Shown piece by piece: positions 36,781 through 49,139 of a stretch of DNA of 64,000 nt (position 1 is the stretch's first letter; every line of letters starts with the position of its first letter). A model generated the notes under the pieces. That model worked only from the letters and a program-made list of their open reading frames with translations. It was not told the origin of the DNA and did not search any database. The stretch is from NCBI GenBank assembly GCA_963969495.1, contig OZ018337.1:83674777-83738776 (forward strand), written 5' to 3'. The position numbers were made by a program, and so were the translations under genes. This DNA is from Ceratothoa steindachneri (taxonomy: Eukaryota; Arthropoda; Malacostraca; Isopoda; Cymothoidae).

Positions 36781-36990
36781 TTGATAAATAAACAATAAAG
36801 TTCTAGTCAATGCGGTTAGGTAAGGTTAGTAATAAGAATTCCTTAATTGGCTAGAGAAGTCTCCTGGAGTTCCTCAACCCTCTTCATGTATGTCACATCT
36901 ACGACTAGGCGAACATCTTTTCTGTAAAAATAGAAATTTCCATAAGGGTTTGTATAAGCTAACGTTTAACTTCAACAGAAAACTGAGGAA
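36781..36990 (-). repeat. Half copy of a foldback element
   Basis: It matches the foldback element at 50090-50480. GTCTCCTGGAGTTCCTCAAC and CCCTCTTCATG pair with the left arm there (CTCCTCGATTTCATCAACCC), and TTGTATAAGCTAACGTTT with its other arm in reverse. Only one half-palindrome is present. Confidence 0.6.
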
Positions 36991-37019
36991 TGTGAATTTA
37001 TTTGTGGATCTTCGCCCCT

Positions 37020-37440
37020 TCTTGTTCTAATTTATAACCTTACAACCTACAAAACTTTCAATAATTCAAAGACTAACCTTAGGAGGACACTGGAATTTCT
37101 ATCATTCAAAACAGAATATAAAGCAGCATACATAAGGTTTCAGATTCCGTTAGCATCGGCCGATTAGTTAGGATTTTATTGCCACAACAAAATAATTCAT
37201 GGGCTAACCATGAGAGGACCATGACAGTTATAAATTCGAAAGAGAATGTAAAACAACCTATTGGCTTCTGATCTCAGTACAGTCGGCCGATTAGTTACAA
37301 TGTTATTACAAAAACAAAAAAATTGCCAAACGGGGACCAACCGACCTACCGACATAGTGAGATGTAGAGTCGCCTACGACTAACTCACTTGCGACTAAAA
37401 AAATATCAAACCAGAGAGGAAAGTTAGTACTACGTATCGA
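37020..37440 (-). repeat. Dispersed repeat D, copy 1
   Basis: The reverse complement matches 49140-49560 and 56300-56570. Shared landmarks are CTCACTATGTCGGT-GTCGGT, TTTGTAATAA-ATTGTAA, TTTACATTCT, and CTCCCAAGGTTAG-type blocks. It contains two tandem units of about 125 bases, as does the copy at 49.1 kb. It abuts the 3' end of the CR1 LINE. Confidence 0.75.
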
Positions 37441-37466
37441 GTAACAACAAGGAGTAACAACAAGGA
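37441..37466 (-). repeat. CR1 3'-terminal tandem 13-mer
   Basis: Two perfect copies of GTAACAACAAGGA. CR1 elements end in short direct repeats used during target-primed reverse transcription, and this pair marks the likely 3' end of the element. Confidence 0.65.
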
Positions 37467-37546
37467 AAGAAGGTACCCTAGGAGACCTTACGGTCCATTT
37501 CAAAGAGGGTACCTTTGGACTAGCAATCGAGCGAGCACAAGGTTGC

Positions 37547-40365
37547 TCAATTGTTTTGCGTCCCTAAACGGCCACTTTTCAAGACTTTGTCTAGTCTTGA
37601 CTTAAACTGGTCAACAGATTCACTGTTGACAACTTCCACTGGAAGTGCGTTCCACATACCGCAGATACTGTAGGTGAAAAAGTTTCCACACAGATTGCGG
37701 TTGTAACGCTTCAGTTCAAGTTTGAAGCCGTGATTGCGCGTTCTGTTCTCACTCAGTGTGAAAATATCCCGGGAGTCAACATTGTCGAACCCTCGAAGTA
37801 TTTTGAAAACTTCGATGAGCTGACCACGCTGTCTACGGGTTTCCAGCGAGAACAGATCTAATTCCCTTAGTCTATCCTCATAACTTTTATGCCGGTTAGA
37901 GGGAATCAGCTTAGTTGCCCTGGCTTGTACGCGTTCCAATCTCGCGATGTCCTTTCGCAATGAAGGACTCCAAAATTGTACGGCATACTCCAGGTGTGGT
38001 CGGACAAGTGAGTTGTACAGGCACAGTACAATCTCCTGGTTCCGATAACCAAACTGGCGCTTAATATAGCCTATCATCCTTTGGGCCTTTTTCTCCGCCT
38101 CAATGCACTGTTTCAAGAACTGGAGGTCACTAGTGATAGTAACACACAAGTCCTTCTCAGTGTCACTCGATTAAAGAGCAGTGCCCTTAAGGGTATACTG
38201 AGATTGGGGGTATCTGTGGCCGATATGCATCACTTTGCATTTGCCCACGTTAAAAGGCCACTCCCCAATCTTCCCAAGATCTTCCTGCAGGCAGGCAGTA
38301 TTTCCATCCTTTGCAACGTTCATACCAAGCTTGGTATCGTCGGCAAATTTAGAAATCTTGGCAACCATGTCACCGTCCATGTCGTTGACGTAGATGATGA
38401 ATAGTAGTGGTCCCAGGACAGAACCTTGAGGCACCCCGCTATTAACGGGCACCCACTCACAAGACTGTCCATTTATCACCACCCGTTGCCGTCTGCCACT
38501 TAGCTAGTTCTCTATCTGCCGGCTACCTTTCCGTCTATGCCAAGCGCTCCCACTTTCCGGAGAAGGCGGCGGTGTGGTACCTTATCAAAGGCTTTCTGGA
38601 AGTCTAGGTAGACCACATCCACCGCCTTGTCCCGATCGTGCTCACTGAAAACGAATTGGAAGAATTCTACAAGGTTCTTCAGGCATGACCGTTGCCTTCG
38701 GAAGCCGTGCTGGGAACCACTCAGTAGCAGGTTTGACTCTAAATACGACGTCACTTTGTCCACCATGATGCTTTCCATGAGTTTACCGACTATCGAAGTC
38801 AGACTGATAGGTCGGTAGTTCGACGGTTGGTTACGGTCTCCTTTCTTGAAGATAGGAGTCACCTCCACCTCACGCCAGTCTCTAGGAACGCATTTGGTCC
38901 GGATCGACATGTTAAAGATAGCGCACAGATGTCGTGATACTTAAACCGACACTTCTTTCAACACTTTAGGTAGAAAACCGTCCGGTCCAGGGGACTTATT
39001 CATCTTTAGGTCAGCGATCTTTTTCTTTATTTCTCCTTCGGTGAAGTCCATTGCCTCCAGCTTTTCCCCCGAGTAGGAATCCGTCGGCTGGGGAATGGGA
39101 CCACAATCTTCAGTAAACACTGAAGAGATGGAGTCGTTGAGGTGGTTGGCATTTTCTGCATCTGAATGCTTTAATGTCCCCTCCTCATTCCTCAAAGGGC
39201 CAATCGTTCGACGGATTGGTTTACGGCTGTTCACATATCCAAAAAACTTCTTGGGTTTCTCTTTACAGAGTCTCGCTACTCGGATTTCCTCAGACAGCTT
39301 AGCCACCCTTATGCTGGACTTCACTCTCCTGGCTAGCCTCCGGTATTCGTCAAAGTCACCCGAGATCTTCGATTGCCGGTACACATTTCTCTTCTCCCTA
39401 AGCAATTCCCCGATTTCTCGATTAAACCACTTTGGTTAAACAGAAGACCGACGGGGGCATTTCAGAGGGATAAAATGCGATTGAAGACTCATGAATGTGG
39501 TTTTGAAACTGTTCCAAGAGTCTTCAACAGCATCGCACTCTTCTAGCCTCGCGTCAGTCTGTCCAGCTCGTAGACCTGCAAAGTCTGCTCTTCTCAAATC
39601 CAGTTTTTTTGATTTACTAGTGGCAGGCTCTGCCTTGGGGACTTTAACTACAAATCTAATTAGTCAGTGGTCACTGCCACCGAGCTCTTCTCCAACAGAG
39701 AGGTCCTCAACAATGTCATCCTTAAAGGTGAAAACCAAGTCGAGGATATTGTCTCCTCTCGTTGGCTCTCTCACCCATTGAGTGAGGAACTCGTTGTTCG
39801 TGAACTCCAGGAGTAGTTCGTTCTCGCCACAGGGTTCTCTGGTTATCCAGTCAACTTGTGTGTTGAAATCACCCATGACAATACACACTCTGTCTTTCAC
39901 AAGTTCTCCTAGTAGCTGGTACAGATCTCTGTCCTTTTCAACGAGTTGGGCAGGAGGTCTATAAAGCACCAGGGTCCTGTATTTGACAGGACCTATCTCT
40001 AGGTCAACACCTAGTAGTTCATGGTCGGATACGATGTTGCAATCCGTCGAGTTGAGAGTATTCTTGACATACAACATCACACCGCCACCCTCTCTGTCTG
40101 GCCTATCTTTCAAGAAGAGCTGGTAACCGGGAATCGTGAATTCACCTTCAAAATCTCGGCTTGAGGTTTTTATCCATGACTCCGTTATGGCCACCATCTC
40201 CGGTTCTTCTGTTGCTACGAGGCAACGAAGTTCTAGAAACTTGTTTCTGATAGACCTCGCATTAAACAGAAGAACTTTTAGGGAGTCCCCGACTATAGGA
40301 CTCCCTACGCTCTTCCGTTTCCCGCTTTCTTTCTCTGTGGCGGGATCACTCCACCCTTTGTGACT
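37547..40365 (-). pseudogene. CR1 ORF2: endonuclease and reverse transcriptase
   Basis: The frame begins after a TGA near 40366, overlapping the end of ORF1, and has no early ATG. Domains: an APE endonuclease (LKVLLFNARSIRNKF, ITESWIK, VIMGDFNTQ written here as VMGDFNTQ, LDLVFTF, GGSDH at 39667), then reverse transcriptase with WREVEVTPIFKKGDRNQPSN, YRPISLTSIVGKL, SQHGFRRQRSC, VYLDFQKAFDKVPH (motif A), [14 protein letters not shown] (motif B) and KFADDTKLG (catalytic FADD, motif C). The C-terminal part has SLVRPHLEYAVQFWSP and CGMWNALPVEVVNSESV. In-frame stops lie at 39664 (TGA), 39436 (TAA), 38941 (TAA) and 38171 (TAA), with a frameshift plus TAG near 38500. All catalytic motifs visible are intact, so inactivation seems recent on the scale of this window. 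Confidence 0.92.
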
Positions 40366-41549
40366 TCAGAAAAGGTCGTTCCTGGAGTAACACGGGTGTA
40401 CTGGCGTACGTCCTCCTTTACTCGGGGTCTGACACTTCTTTGGGTCCGCTCCACAACATCCTGGATCATGTTTGCGAGTGCAGCTTTCGCTTTAAAGGAA
40501 AGATGCACTCAGTCCCTTTTGTACAGGTCATTTCTCCCGTAAAAGGTGCGGTAGGGGTCTACAAAAAAGACTCCTTCCGCCGTACAAAGATCTCCCAGGC
40601 GTTGGTTTATGGAGACGTTCCTCGCGTGAGCATTGCGGGATGGACCTAGTCTTGGGAGTATCCCGACTACGACACGTCTGCGGGTTTTTAGCCCACAGTC
40701 ATAAACTCCTTCCATAACCATGGTCAGGATCTTCCCGCTGGCGCCTACATTGCCTCCTCGTAGGTAGAGATCGTTGCGACTTGCCATGAGGGCAACTACT
40801 GAGTTCTCAGAGATCTGAGATTTCTCAGCCTCCACCCTTATTTCTCAGTTCCCCTTTCCTGGAAGGCAGCTTACCTTCACACTGGTGCGAAGGCGGGCCG
40901 CTAGCAAGGGTTGTAGATCCCGCGCTTGGGAGTCACCGATCACGATGACCCTCGCGCATTTGGGTTCAGAGGACAGAGGCTTCCCTTTCAGTATGGGCTC
41001 TTTCGATTCCTCTTTCTTTCCCACTTTTTGGGGGTTTTTCTTCTTTTTCTTCTTCGTTTTTTCTTCCGTTTCTACTTTCTCTTCTGTTTTTCCTTTCTTA
41101 CTCTTCCTTTTCTTCTTTTTGACGCCCTGAGTAACCCCAGCAGCTGCTGGCTCTGGGACGTCGGATGGTTGGCCTATCTCTATTGACGCGGTGCATGAGG
41201 GCCCAACAGAGGAGCCATCCGCGTCGTTGGGAGTTTCTTGTTGTTGTTGCTGTCCACTGGTGGCTTTAATCTCTGCAATGATGGCTTCGAGATGACGGAT
41301 TTGAGTCACATGCTCAGACTCGAGGATTTTCACCTTTTCTTCCAGCCGTCGTGTTTTTTCCTCAGAAGATTTAAAAAGTTCCTTAAGCTCCTGAAGTTCT
41401 GCCCTTAGGACGCAGTCCGTGCAGATACTTCCAGGGTGGCATTTTGAGAAACACTCCTCCGGAAAATCTACGCACCACTTGTCCTTTTGGCATGTCGAGC
41501 AGGTATACATTAACGTACCAGGAACTTTCTTTCCAGTCATGCTGAACAC
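40305..41549 (-). pseudogene. CR1 ORF1: zinc finger, coiled coil and SGNH esterase
   Basis: The ATG at 41549 (MFSMTGKKV) opens a frame that runs to 40305, about 414 codons, interrupted only by TGA stops at 40845 and 40509. Residues 16-46 carry a Cys-rich finger (CSTCQKDKWC, then CFSKC and CTDC), PHD-like in spacing. A coiled coil follows at about 50-90 (ELKELFKSSEEKTRRLEEK), with a QQQQQ run, then a lysine-rich basic tract near 145-180. An SGNH/GDSL esterase-like domain follows: VIVIGDSQARDL (catalytic serine block), MASRNDLYL (the N-D block) and a final D-stop-V-H-L, where the second TGA falls between the expected catalytic Asp and His. ORF1 proteins of this layout bind RNA and membranes or lipids in CR1 elements; the exact role is not settled. 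Confidence 0.88.
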
Positions 41550-42150
41550 TTTATATCTCTGAATACTTTGTGACCACTCAATAAAAAAGAAAGGGGGTGG
41601 TGAGTTCGCCCCGCGTGAGTCGCTCCCGCCTATCGATCAGAGAGGTTTTGGATCTTTCAGAAGGCACGCTCCTTGTGCTGCTGTTCGTCCGACCGAGTCG
41701 TCAAACCTCGGCGTGCCGTGGCTCCCAACCAAGCAGCACTGACGGTCCCCGAAGGGGCCATTGATTTCTCACCAGGTGAACAACGGAGCACACCCCGTAC
41801 TAAACTCCTACTAGTTCCCTTCACGACGGCCAAGATCTCGGAGCAGCGTTCAGTGGATATCCCGCTACACCAAGAGACTCGACCCAAGGCTTTTTGTTGG
41901 CCTGACAACCAACATGGGAACAAAGGGCCGTCACCACGGACCAATGCTACCAGAGGCACCCGTCAACGGTCACTGGGAATGGTTAATAATTATGCGCCAG
42001 GAAAGGGGTTACCGGGGCACTACCCTCATCCCATTCATCGTGCTCCAACGCCTAAGACCCCTCAAGTCCTAGTCTCTCGCAACCAGTAAGCGGCGATTGG
42101 CGTTGTTTATAGAGGTTCCAAAGCCTCTCTTCTGACGCGTGAGGTAGCTG
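41550..42150 (-). promoter_or_regulatory. CR1 5' UTR / internal promoter region
   Basis: A GC-rich, CpG-containing block of 600 bases lies directly upstream of ORF1 and ends sharply against AT-rich DNA near 42150. LINE 5' UTRs carry the internal promoter. The open frames here on both strands (41657-42089) have no motif and are best explained by base composition. Confidence 0.6.
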
Positions 42151-44698
42151 CCAGGTCCCTATATGTAAATAGATGAAAAAAGGGTAAGAGTGACATGATA
42201 GCTAGAAGCCTAAGAATATAAGAGCTAAAATCTCCGAGAGCATAACCTGGAAGTCACCAACATGGTCATGAAGGGACGTCAGGTGACCACTTTTAAACTG
42301 CATTTAATATACTTTGTCAAATTGACCATTCATTGCTATAACAATCGTAAAGCAACATTATATGCGATGCAGTTTACCGGTAATTATAACCTAAACACAC
42401 AATAGAAAAATTAGTAGATGTAAACCCAAAGACACAAAATAAGTTGAAGGTTTGGATGAACATTCAATTTAACCAAATTTATTGTCCCTTAAATTTAGTC
42501 CCAAAAGAAGGCAAAATAGATACCTGAATTTAAATCTCTTAATTAATCATGTAGTTTAACTAAGCACTGTAGTTTACAAACAAAAGTCTTATATTAGAAA
42601 AATATATTATATGTGTAAACTTCTAATAGTCATGCCGCAAACACACGGGATGTCGTCTTTGTCTTAAATTTAAATTTAAATTTTCCTCATAAATTTACAT
42701 TTTTTGAGATCATGGAGAAAAATGATAATTAATTTGTTAAAGCCCTTGAAGACGCACAACGGTACAAGAATTATAAAAATGTTTGCATGAAGCCTAAGGG
42801 AATGTATCATTATGTAGGTTTTACAATGTAGAAATATTGGCATTGATGATTTTGTATTGAAGACTTTTGTAAAATAAATATCCTATGCGATCAGAATTTC
42901 AGACAACTGCAAGCCGTCATTTTGTAGATGAGGCAAAGTAAAATTGATATATATTATGCAGATTTATAATTAGAATAAATAGTCCCATTACAACTCAAAT
43001 GAAGTTATATGAGTACTAGATTCTATAGAACAAGTGATGTATGTAATTTTCCTTCTCTGTAGTAACAAGTAGAATGTGACGAACTCACCATATTATATAT
43101 AAACCGAGCAAAATCGTGGCTTAGCTTACAGAGATAAAAATTCTTTTGTTAAAAATTATATTATTAGCTCTTTTATGACTCAAGAGAAATATTTATTTTG
43201 GTCGATTGCCCGACCGGATTTAGGAGTATGTGATGTGTGGGGTGTTCAGGCGGGAGTTTTCCTGCCTAGGGATAATTTTTCGCCAATGCTTTTATGATGC
43301 CAAAAATTGTTGTGATGAGCTGTTGTGTAAACTTTAAGGAATACCATAAAATATGCCTTAAAATTTCCATTTTAATTATTTTAATGTTTAATATATAATA
43401 ATTTCCCGATTATATGTCCATTAGTACGAAGGAAGTTAGTTTCATAAGTGACATCCGTAACAACATAACTACTACTAAAAAAGAAGAAAATAAGCTAGAG
43501 ATTGAAATGCCCGTAATTCTTCTGAACTAATTCCATTGCAGAGTTGAAAGAGGTTAAGGAGCGGAGATAACTGAGCTTTCTTGCATCACTCCCCAAGATG
43601 CATTAGGAGGACATATCATTAATTAACAAATTAGAGTGAAAGACAAAAAGAACTTTGATTTTTCTTATAAGGTTAACCAATTATTTTGAGGGAATTATAA
43701 TTTGGAAACATTATATTTACCTATTCGGTTTAATTAAACTTAGGTACCGAAGTAAATTATGCTTCTCTCATTATAAATAAATTTTGAGCTATTAACGAAA
43801 TAATGATGGCCGAAATAGACAATCACCCATACTTGTATATATTTATTATAAAATATAATATTGGCAAATGCTAGACATGTGTATGATTTTCATTTCAATT
43901 AGGTTCTATTACCTGCTCATGAATAAGTTCCTCCTTTTAACCATGACCTAGCACGTGGGTAAGAATAAAATAAAAATACAAACATTATAACTAATTTTAA
44001 CGACTGGCGTAACTTCTAATCTGAAATTCATTAAAATTTTCAGTAATTACTTTGTTCTAAGTTTGAGGTTCATAGCAGAAGCAATAAAGGAAATGATTAG
44101 CGTAATGAAGAAGGGAATTTCAATTTCGATTTTGGGTTTCAGGGAAAAAAGATGTTTGCCTCTCTGTTCGTCGCAATGATTTCCGACGTGATTTCTGGGG
44201 CCAAGCATAAATAGGCGAAGGTTATTTGGTTCTTGTCACTTTCTTTTTTGTTTCCTTTCTAATTAATTTGGTTTCCTCATTTCGAAGATTGTAATAACAA
44301 TGATTAATTATCTTTCTATGTTAGACAGTTCTCAACTAAGCCAATCAAGTTACTGTATCCAATATTCGATGCAAATAGGCCTCGAATACCTTTTTAACAT
44401 TCACCTTATCCTTCATAGTAAGGGTAAGATTTGACTACTCGTGAAGCTATTTAATAGCAATCTTTACACTGCTTTATTCTTGCATCGGAGATGGTCCTGG
44501 CCACTACGAATATAGGGCTTGTATCCAATGGACCACTTTATCAGCCAGTCAATATGAACTAACTAATTTGACTATTTTAACTTCGTGTTGGTATCGTAGT
44601 TTACGGGGCTTTGCACATAATCAGACAGGCAATGATAACCAACATTCTTACAACATCGCCTTTGTGTGGGGATGTTCTTTAGACAAAATATGCAAGTT
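42151..44698. other. AT-rich stretch, nothing recognised except repeat B
   Basis: No motif-bearing frame. Contains the dispersed repeat at 43975-44145, listed separately. Confidence 0.45.
43975..44145 (+). repeat. Dispersed repeat B, copy 2
   Basis: Partner of 10378-10550, with CTAATTTTAACGACTGGCGT and AACTTCTAATCTGAAATTCA as the best conserved part. Confidence 0.7.
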
Positions 44699-44699
44699 A

Positions 44700-44734
<35 letters not shown>
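44699..44734. repeat. (TA)n microsatellite
   Basis: Thirty-six bases of pure TA. Confidence 0.95.
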
Positions 44735-44739
<5 letters not shown>

Positions 44740-47700
44740 CCTCTCTAATTGCCCAGCTAGTTACTCAAAAGAATATAATGTTTGAATGTTCCAGATTTTG
44801 TTTAGCATCTCCTTATAGTTACCGGGAATGTTCCTTTACCTGAGATACCTGAACTTTGTAGTGTTTCACAATGCCATAATTTTAAACGTGTCTTTCGGTA
44901 TCATAAAAATTTGTATTTAAACTTTTGCTTCCTGTACAAACGGCGCAAATATATCAGCATGTCTTCCTTTTCTCTTTAGTCGTGAGTTTAGACACTTTTT
45001 TATTTAATTTATCCTTGGCAATTTATTACCTTTTTACAGAGCCAAATTACAATTGATACATCTTTAGACTGATTTTCCTAGTATGGTAGGAGCTGTTGTT
45101 ACATTCTGAGCAGATTAGTTTGTTTCTGTGCAAATCTTCTTTACAGATAAGAAGAGCCTATATCTTTTATAACTTATTGTAACCAGGATTTATTCCTACT
45201 TATCATTTTGATAAAGAACAATCTGGATATAAACTTCATGGAGGTCCCTCATTATCCTCTTCTTAGTTTAGCGGAAAACATTCTTCATAAAATAAGAATA
45301 ATCTCCGACTTTGACCACCTCCGAAACTTTGCTCTAGTGTTGTTTTTTAAATTGTTTTTAATGTCTTCTTGCTTTTCTCCTAATTATCATACATAGAATA
45401 CTTTTGCATATATAGCGGACAGAATAAATAGGGACTAACAAGCAACAAAGAATCTTTGAATATTTTTATTTATATATTATGAATTTGGCTCGTTCATTAT
45501 TTGATATATTTCTGAATCGTGAAGCATCCAATATACAATATTTTAGCGCTATTTTACTCGTAATACTTTACTTTGAGACCTTTATAATTTTTACATATCT
45601 AATTACATATATTTTCGTAAAGTGAGAGACGTTACAACGAAAAAATATAGGAGCTAAATAAAGTTATTGTACTGAGAGTATTATAACCGTTCAGATTTAC
45701 TTTGAAAGGTTATATTCATGGAAATATATCATTAACTTACCTATGTTGCCTTTTCCATTGTCTTTATATTTATAAAAATCGTATTTCTGAACCTTATCTT
45801 TAATCATAAAGTGAAACAACCTTTACCCAACTACCAAGCGTAATGTTACATCCACCTGGATTTGGAACTATGGAATACCACGTAGTTTTTTGGCTTCCTC
45901 CATGTTTTTATTTGGATAGTACGTAGTAAGGGCTCCAATCCTCTTCTCCGGTGACTGTCCGATTACCTTATCTGCGCTTGGCTCGCCCTAGATGTGTCAC
46001 CCATCATACTCTCATACCTAACTCACTAAAGGCCTAGATTTAGGCCCTTAGGCTCAGCTTGATGATTGAGACTTCATCTCGTAGACTTGGCAAGATTCCA
46101 TGCCATAAGACCAATAGCCCTCATGGCCCCCTCACTTGGTTCAGCTCTTAAACACAGATGGTTGCCCGGGGTGTGGCCGCTGCCCTAGACTAGCAGCTAT
46201 TTGTATCCAAACGTGAGATTTGGGAGAATGGTTCAGCCCAGGAGATTGAAACGACCTTGTAGTATGTGGCTACCCCATGCTGAAGGTGCTACAGCACCCA
46301 TTATTTGAGTGTCGTGGTCGCATTTACTTGTTAGCTAGATTTTTGGTCTTTTCCTGTGTTTCACAATTTCACTTTGTAAAGTATTTAATTATTATATGGT
46401 TAAATTATTATTTATTTATTTATTTTATTATTTATACATTTAAGAAGGAGAGAAAATTAACGTTGGCTTCTCCAATAGACGACCAGGAAATCTTTTCAGA
46501 AATATTACATTTTAAAAATCACTCTCCGAAAGAAGGGTCATTTGCCACGGCCTTTCTTAATTACCTCTCCTGATATTCCTTTTATAATTATGCAAATTAT
46601 GCACCAAGGACATTTTCAATAAAAAATTTAGAATAAATTCAAAATAAAAAATTACCTATACCTAAATTCATTTATTAAAGTTTGACTTAAATTTTTTGTT
46701 TCAGATGAAGATAAAGTTCAAGACAGTTGTTTGGCTCTAGCTGCTTATCACCTCCTTAGCCCCTTTTTGCGTCTTCTTGAACTCTAAGGACACTATAACA
46801 TTTCCTTGTATGTTCCAACTTCTTTCAAACCTCTCTAAAAGAAATCCATTTGTAAATTTTCGATTTATTATTGAATGAATAGAAATTATTCCCTATCTAC
46901 ATTTATCTGGAATGCCCTTCCAACACACCTGCTTTATTTTAAAGAATATCACAACATTGCCTCGAATTGAACTATGATTAACTCAGATTTAACCCATTAA
47001 CGACCACAGTCTAGTTTTATCAGGAAGATGTTAAATCGAATGTAAATAATAATTTATTAATTTTAATATTAGCATATTTTTTAAAGTATCCATTAAAATA
47101 GCATATATAGTTTAATAATAATGAAACTAGTACTTCCATGTATTTAAAAAAAAAAAACAAGTCGTCTCTCAATACTGTTCCATCATGAATCGCAGGTTAT
47201 TTTTCACTTCAGATAAATTAGGCTTTATTTTAACATCCCTGAGGAATGTTCAATAAGAAGAGTCATAAACATCAAATATCTACACCCAATCTGATGTGGA
47301 ATGATCGTGACACACTGATATTTGGCATAAGCCACTGACCGCAAATTATTGATTTGTAGTATTACAAATTATAGTGATCTTACATTGTTTTTTCTAGCAA
47401 CCTCGATATCAAATCAGTCAATTAGAAAAAAATATACGATTACTCATAGATAATTTCGTTTCATGTGAATACCAATGATCTTTCTGGTTTTACTTGTCCA
47501 CTTTTCTGTTTGTATGGTAATTTCGTATCAAAACAAAATATTTTCACTTTTTCCTGAGAGCGAATGTTTGCATACCTTGAAAAGTTAAAAGTTTTATAGA
47601 ACATAGAGAGGTGTATTTGTTCCTTTCTCACCTACTTACTTTGTCAGCCCTCGAGAAAATTAATTACAAAATTAGCAGACCAAAACAAAAGAACCATTAT

Positions 47701-49139
47701 ATATGTTTATTGAGGATCATTTGCTCTTCCTCAATTATTATTATCTGCCTCTACTTACTCCTGCAAATTGAGAAACAAAAAAAATAATTATAAAAAAATA
47801 GTTGCAGCGAGCGAGTAGACCCTAAATGTCACTGAATAGGAATAATCACTAAAATAAATAATTTGTTAAACACAATGTAACAAAATATCAAACAAAAAAC
47901 TTCATAAGAATATTATTTATCAATTTAGGACGGAATAGAATTTAATGAAATGGCTAGAAATAACTAGGATTACATGAAATGGCTACCGAATTTAAATTTA
48001 TGGTAGTAGAACTAATGCTCATGGCAGAAAAGACAAAAAAACGAGTGTCACGTCGCATCTTTTTTCTTTGGCGTCATTTTCTGTATTCAATCTTTCTTCA
48101 ATGATCATTTAAAATCCGGGACTTTTAAGAGAGCTAAGTGTCAATCTACTTATATTGTTCAAATACCTCAATACGATACACGATACATTTTATTAGCAAT
48201 TTTTTATTAACATATCAAGAATAAAAATTTTAACTATTTTATAAAGATAAATTCTTTAAAATTTTTTAATTGGTTGCTCTCATAGGAATTGGATTATTTT
48301 CTAAGATTCCACGTAAGATTCATAGAAGTTATCCATCCTCATTCTACAAAATGTTTCTGTGTATTGATTAATATTTCTGTTTGCACTTGCTGCTACCACT
48401 TTTCCCAATCGGTAACCGCCAGGTCCCTAGGAAACTATTCGGATGCATGAACATTCCCTTGCTTAAATTACTGTCCTAATTTTATATTTTTTTAATTCAC
48501 TTTCAGTATTCTTTAAAATTTAATATCTCACCTTTGATCTTGCTCAACAATATATTCCTTAACTTTGATGTCAAAATCTTTCTAGAAAGATGTCTTGGCG
48601 CATGCGGCCAACCCTCAAATTAAATATGAACTCATCATATGATAGAGTTAAAAATGCATTACTTAATTAAAATCACTTCTAAAAGGAATATTAATAAGTG
48701 TTAGTGGAGTTTGGAATTAAAGAAATAGTTTTTGCACATGCAACGGAAGCAATAATAAAAGATCCCCATTGGAAACAGCGCATATAAATATAGCGCCCCC
48801 TTTGTATTCTCTTAAGCTAAGGCAATGTTATTGTCGCTTGTATCCATTTTCTTCTTGATGTGAGAAAAAATACATTCATAATGAGAAAGAAATGGCAAAG
48901 GGATAGAAAACTCCAACAAAGTTTACTAGAAAATCAAGCTTTTGTAGTTATCTTGGTGTAATTGGTTCTATTAGAGGAAATCACTCCCTACGTATTTTTA
49001 CTCCGATACCAAAAGCATTCCTGTTGTTAACAATTTCGATTGGAAATAATGTTGTTTTTATGTATTTTATAAAAGTCTTACATACAAAACTCGTGCTACT
49101 TAAAGTAATTTTACTAGGAGGTCAGGTTGCTTTTGTAGG
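44735..49139. other. AT-rich stretch with one GC-richer patch
   Basis: No supported gene. The patch at 45830-46280 is GC-richer and contains TAGATTTAGGCCCTTAGG and CCCGGGGTGTGGCCGC but no coding signature; it may be an old repeat. The frame at 46277-46573 is AT-driven. Confidence 0.4.

Larger units (their letters stand above)
37441..42150 (-). mobile_element. Near full-length CR1-clade LINE
   Basis: Minus-strand order: a GC-rich 5' UTR (42150 to about 41550), ORF1 (41549-40305), ORF2 (about 40365-37547), and a 100-base 3' UTR ending in two tandem 13-mers (37441-37466, GTAACAACAAGGA on the plus strand). ORF1 with a Cys-rich finger and SGNH esterase, an APE-type endonuclease in ORF2, and a short direct repeat at the 3' end in place of poly(A) are all features of the CR1 clade. 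At about 4.7 kb it is close to complete. It is disabled by a handful of in-frame stops and one frameshift. Confidence 0.88.

Noticed and set aside
39095..39781. Plus-strand open frames across the CR1 element
   Set aside because: Shadows of ORF2; no motifs of their own.
40885..41186. Plus-strand frames with long Phe runs
   Set aside because: They are antisense to the lysine-rich tract of the CR1 ORF1.
41673..42089. 138-codon plus-strand frame
   Set aside because: Lies antisense in the GC-rich CR1 5' UTR; composition alone explains it.
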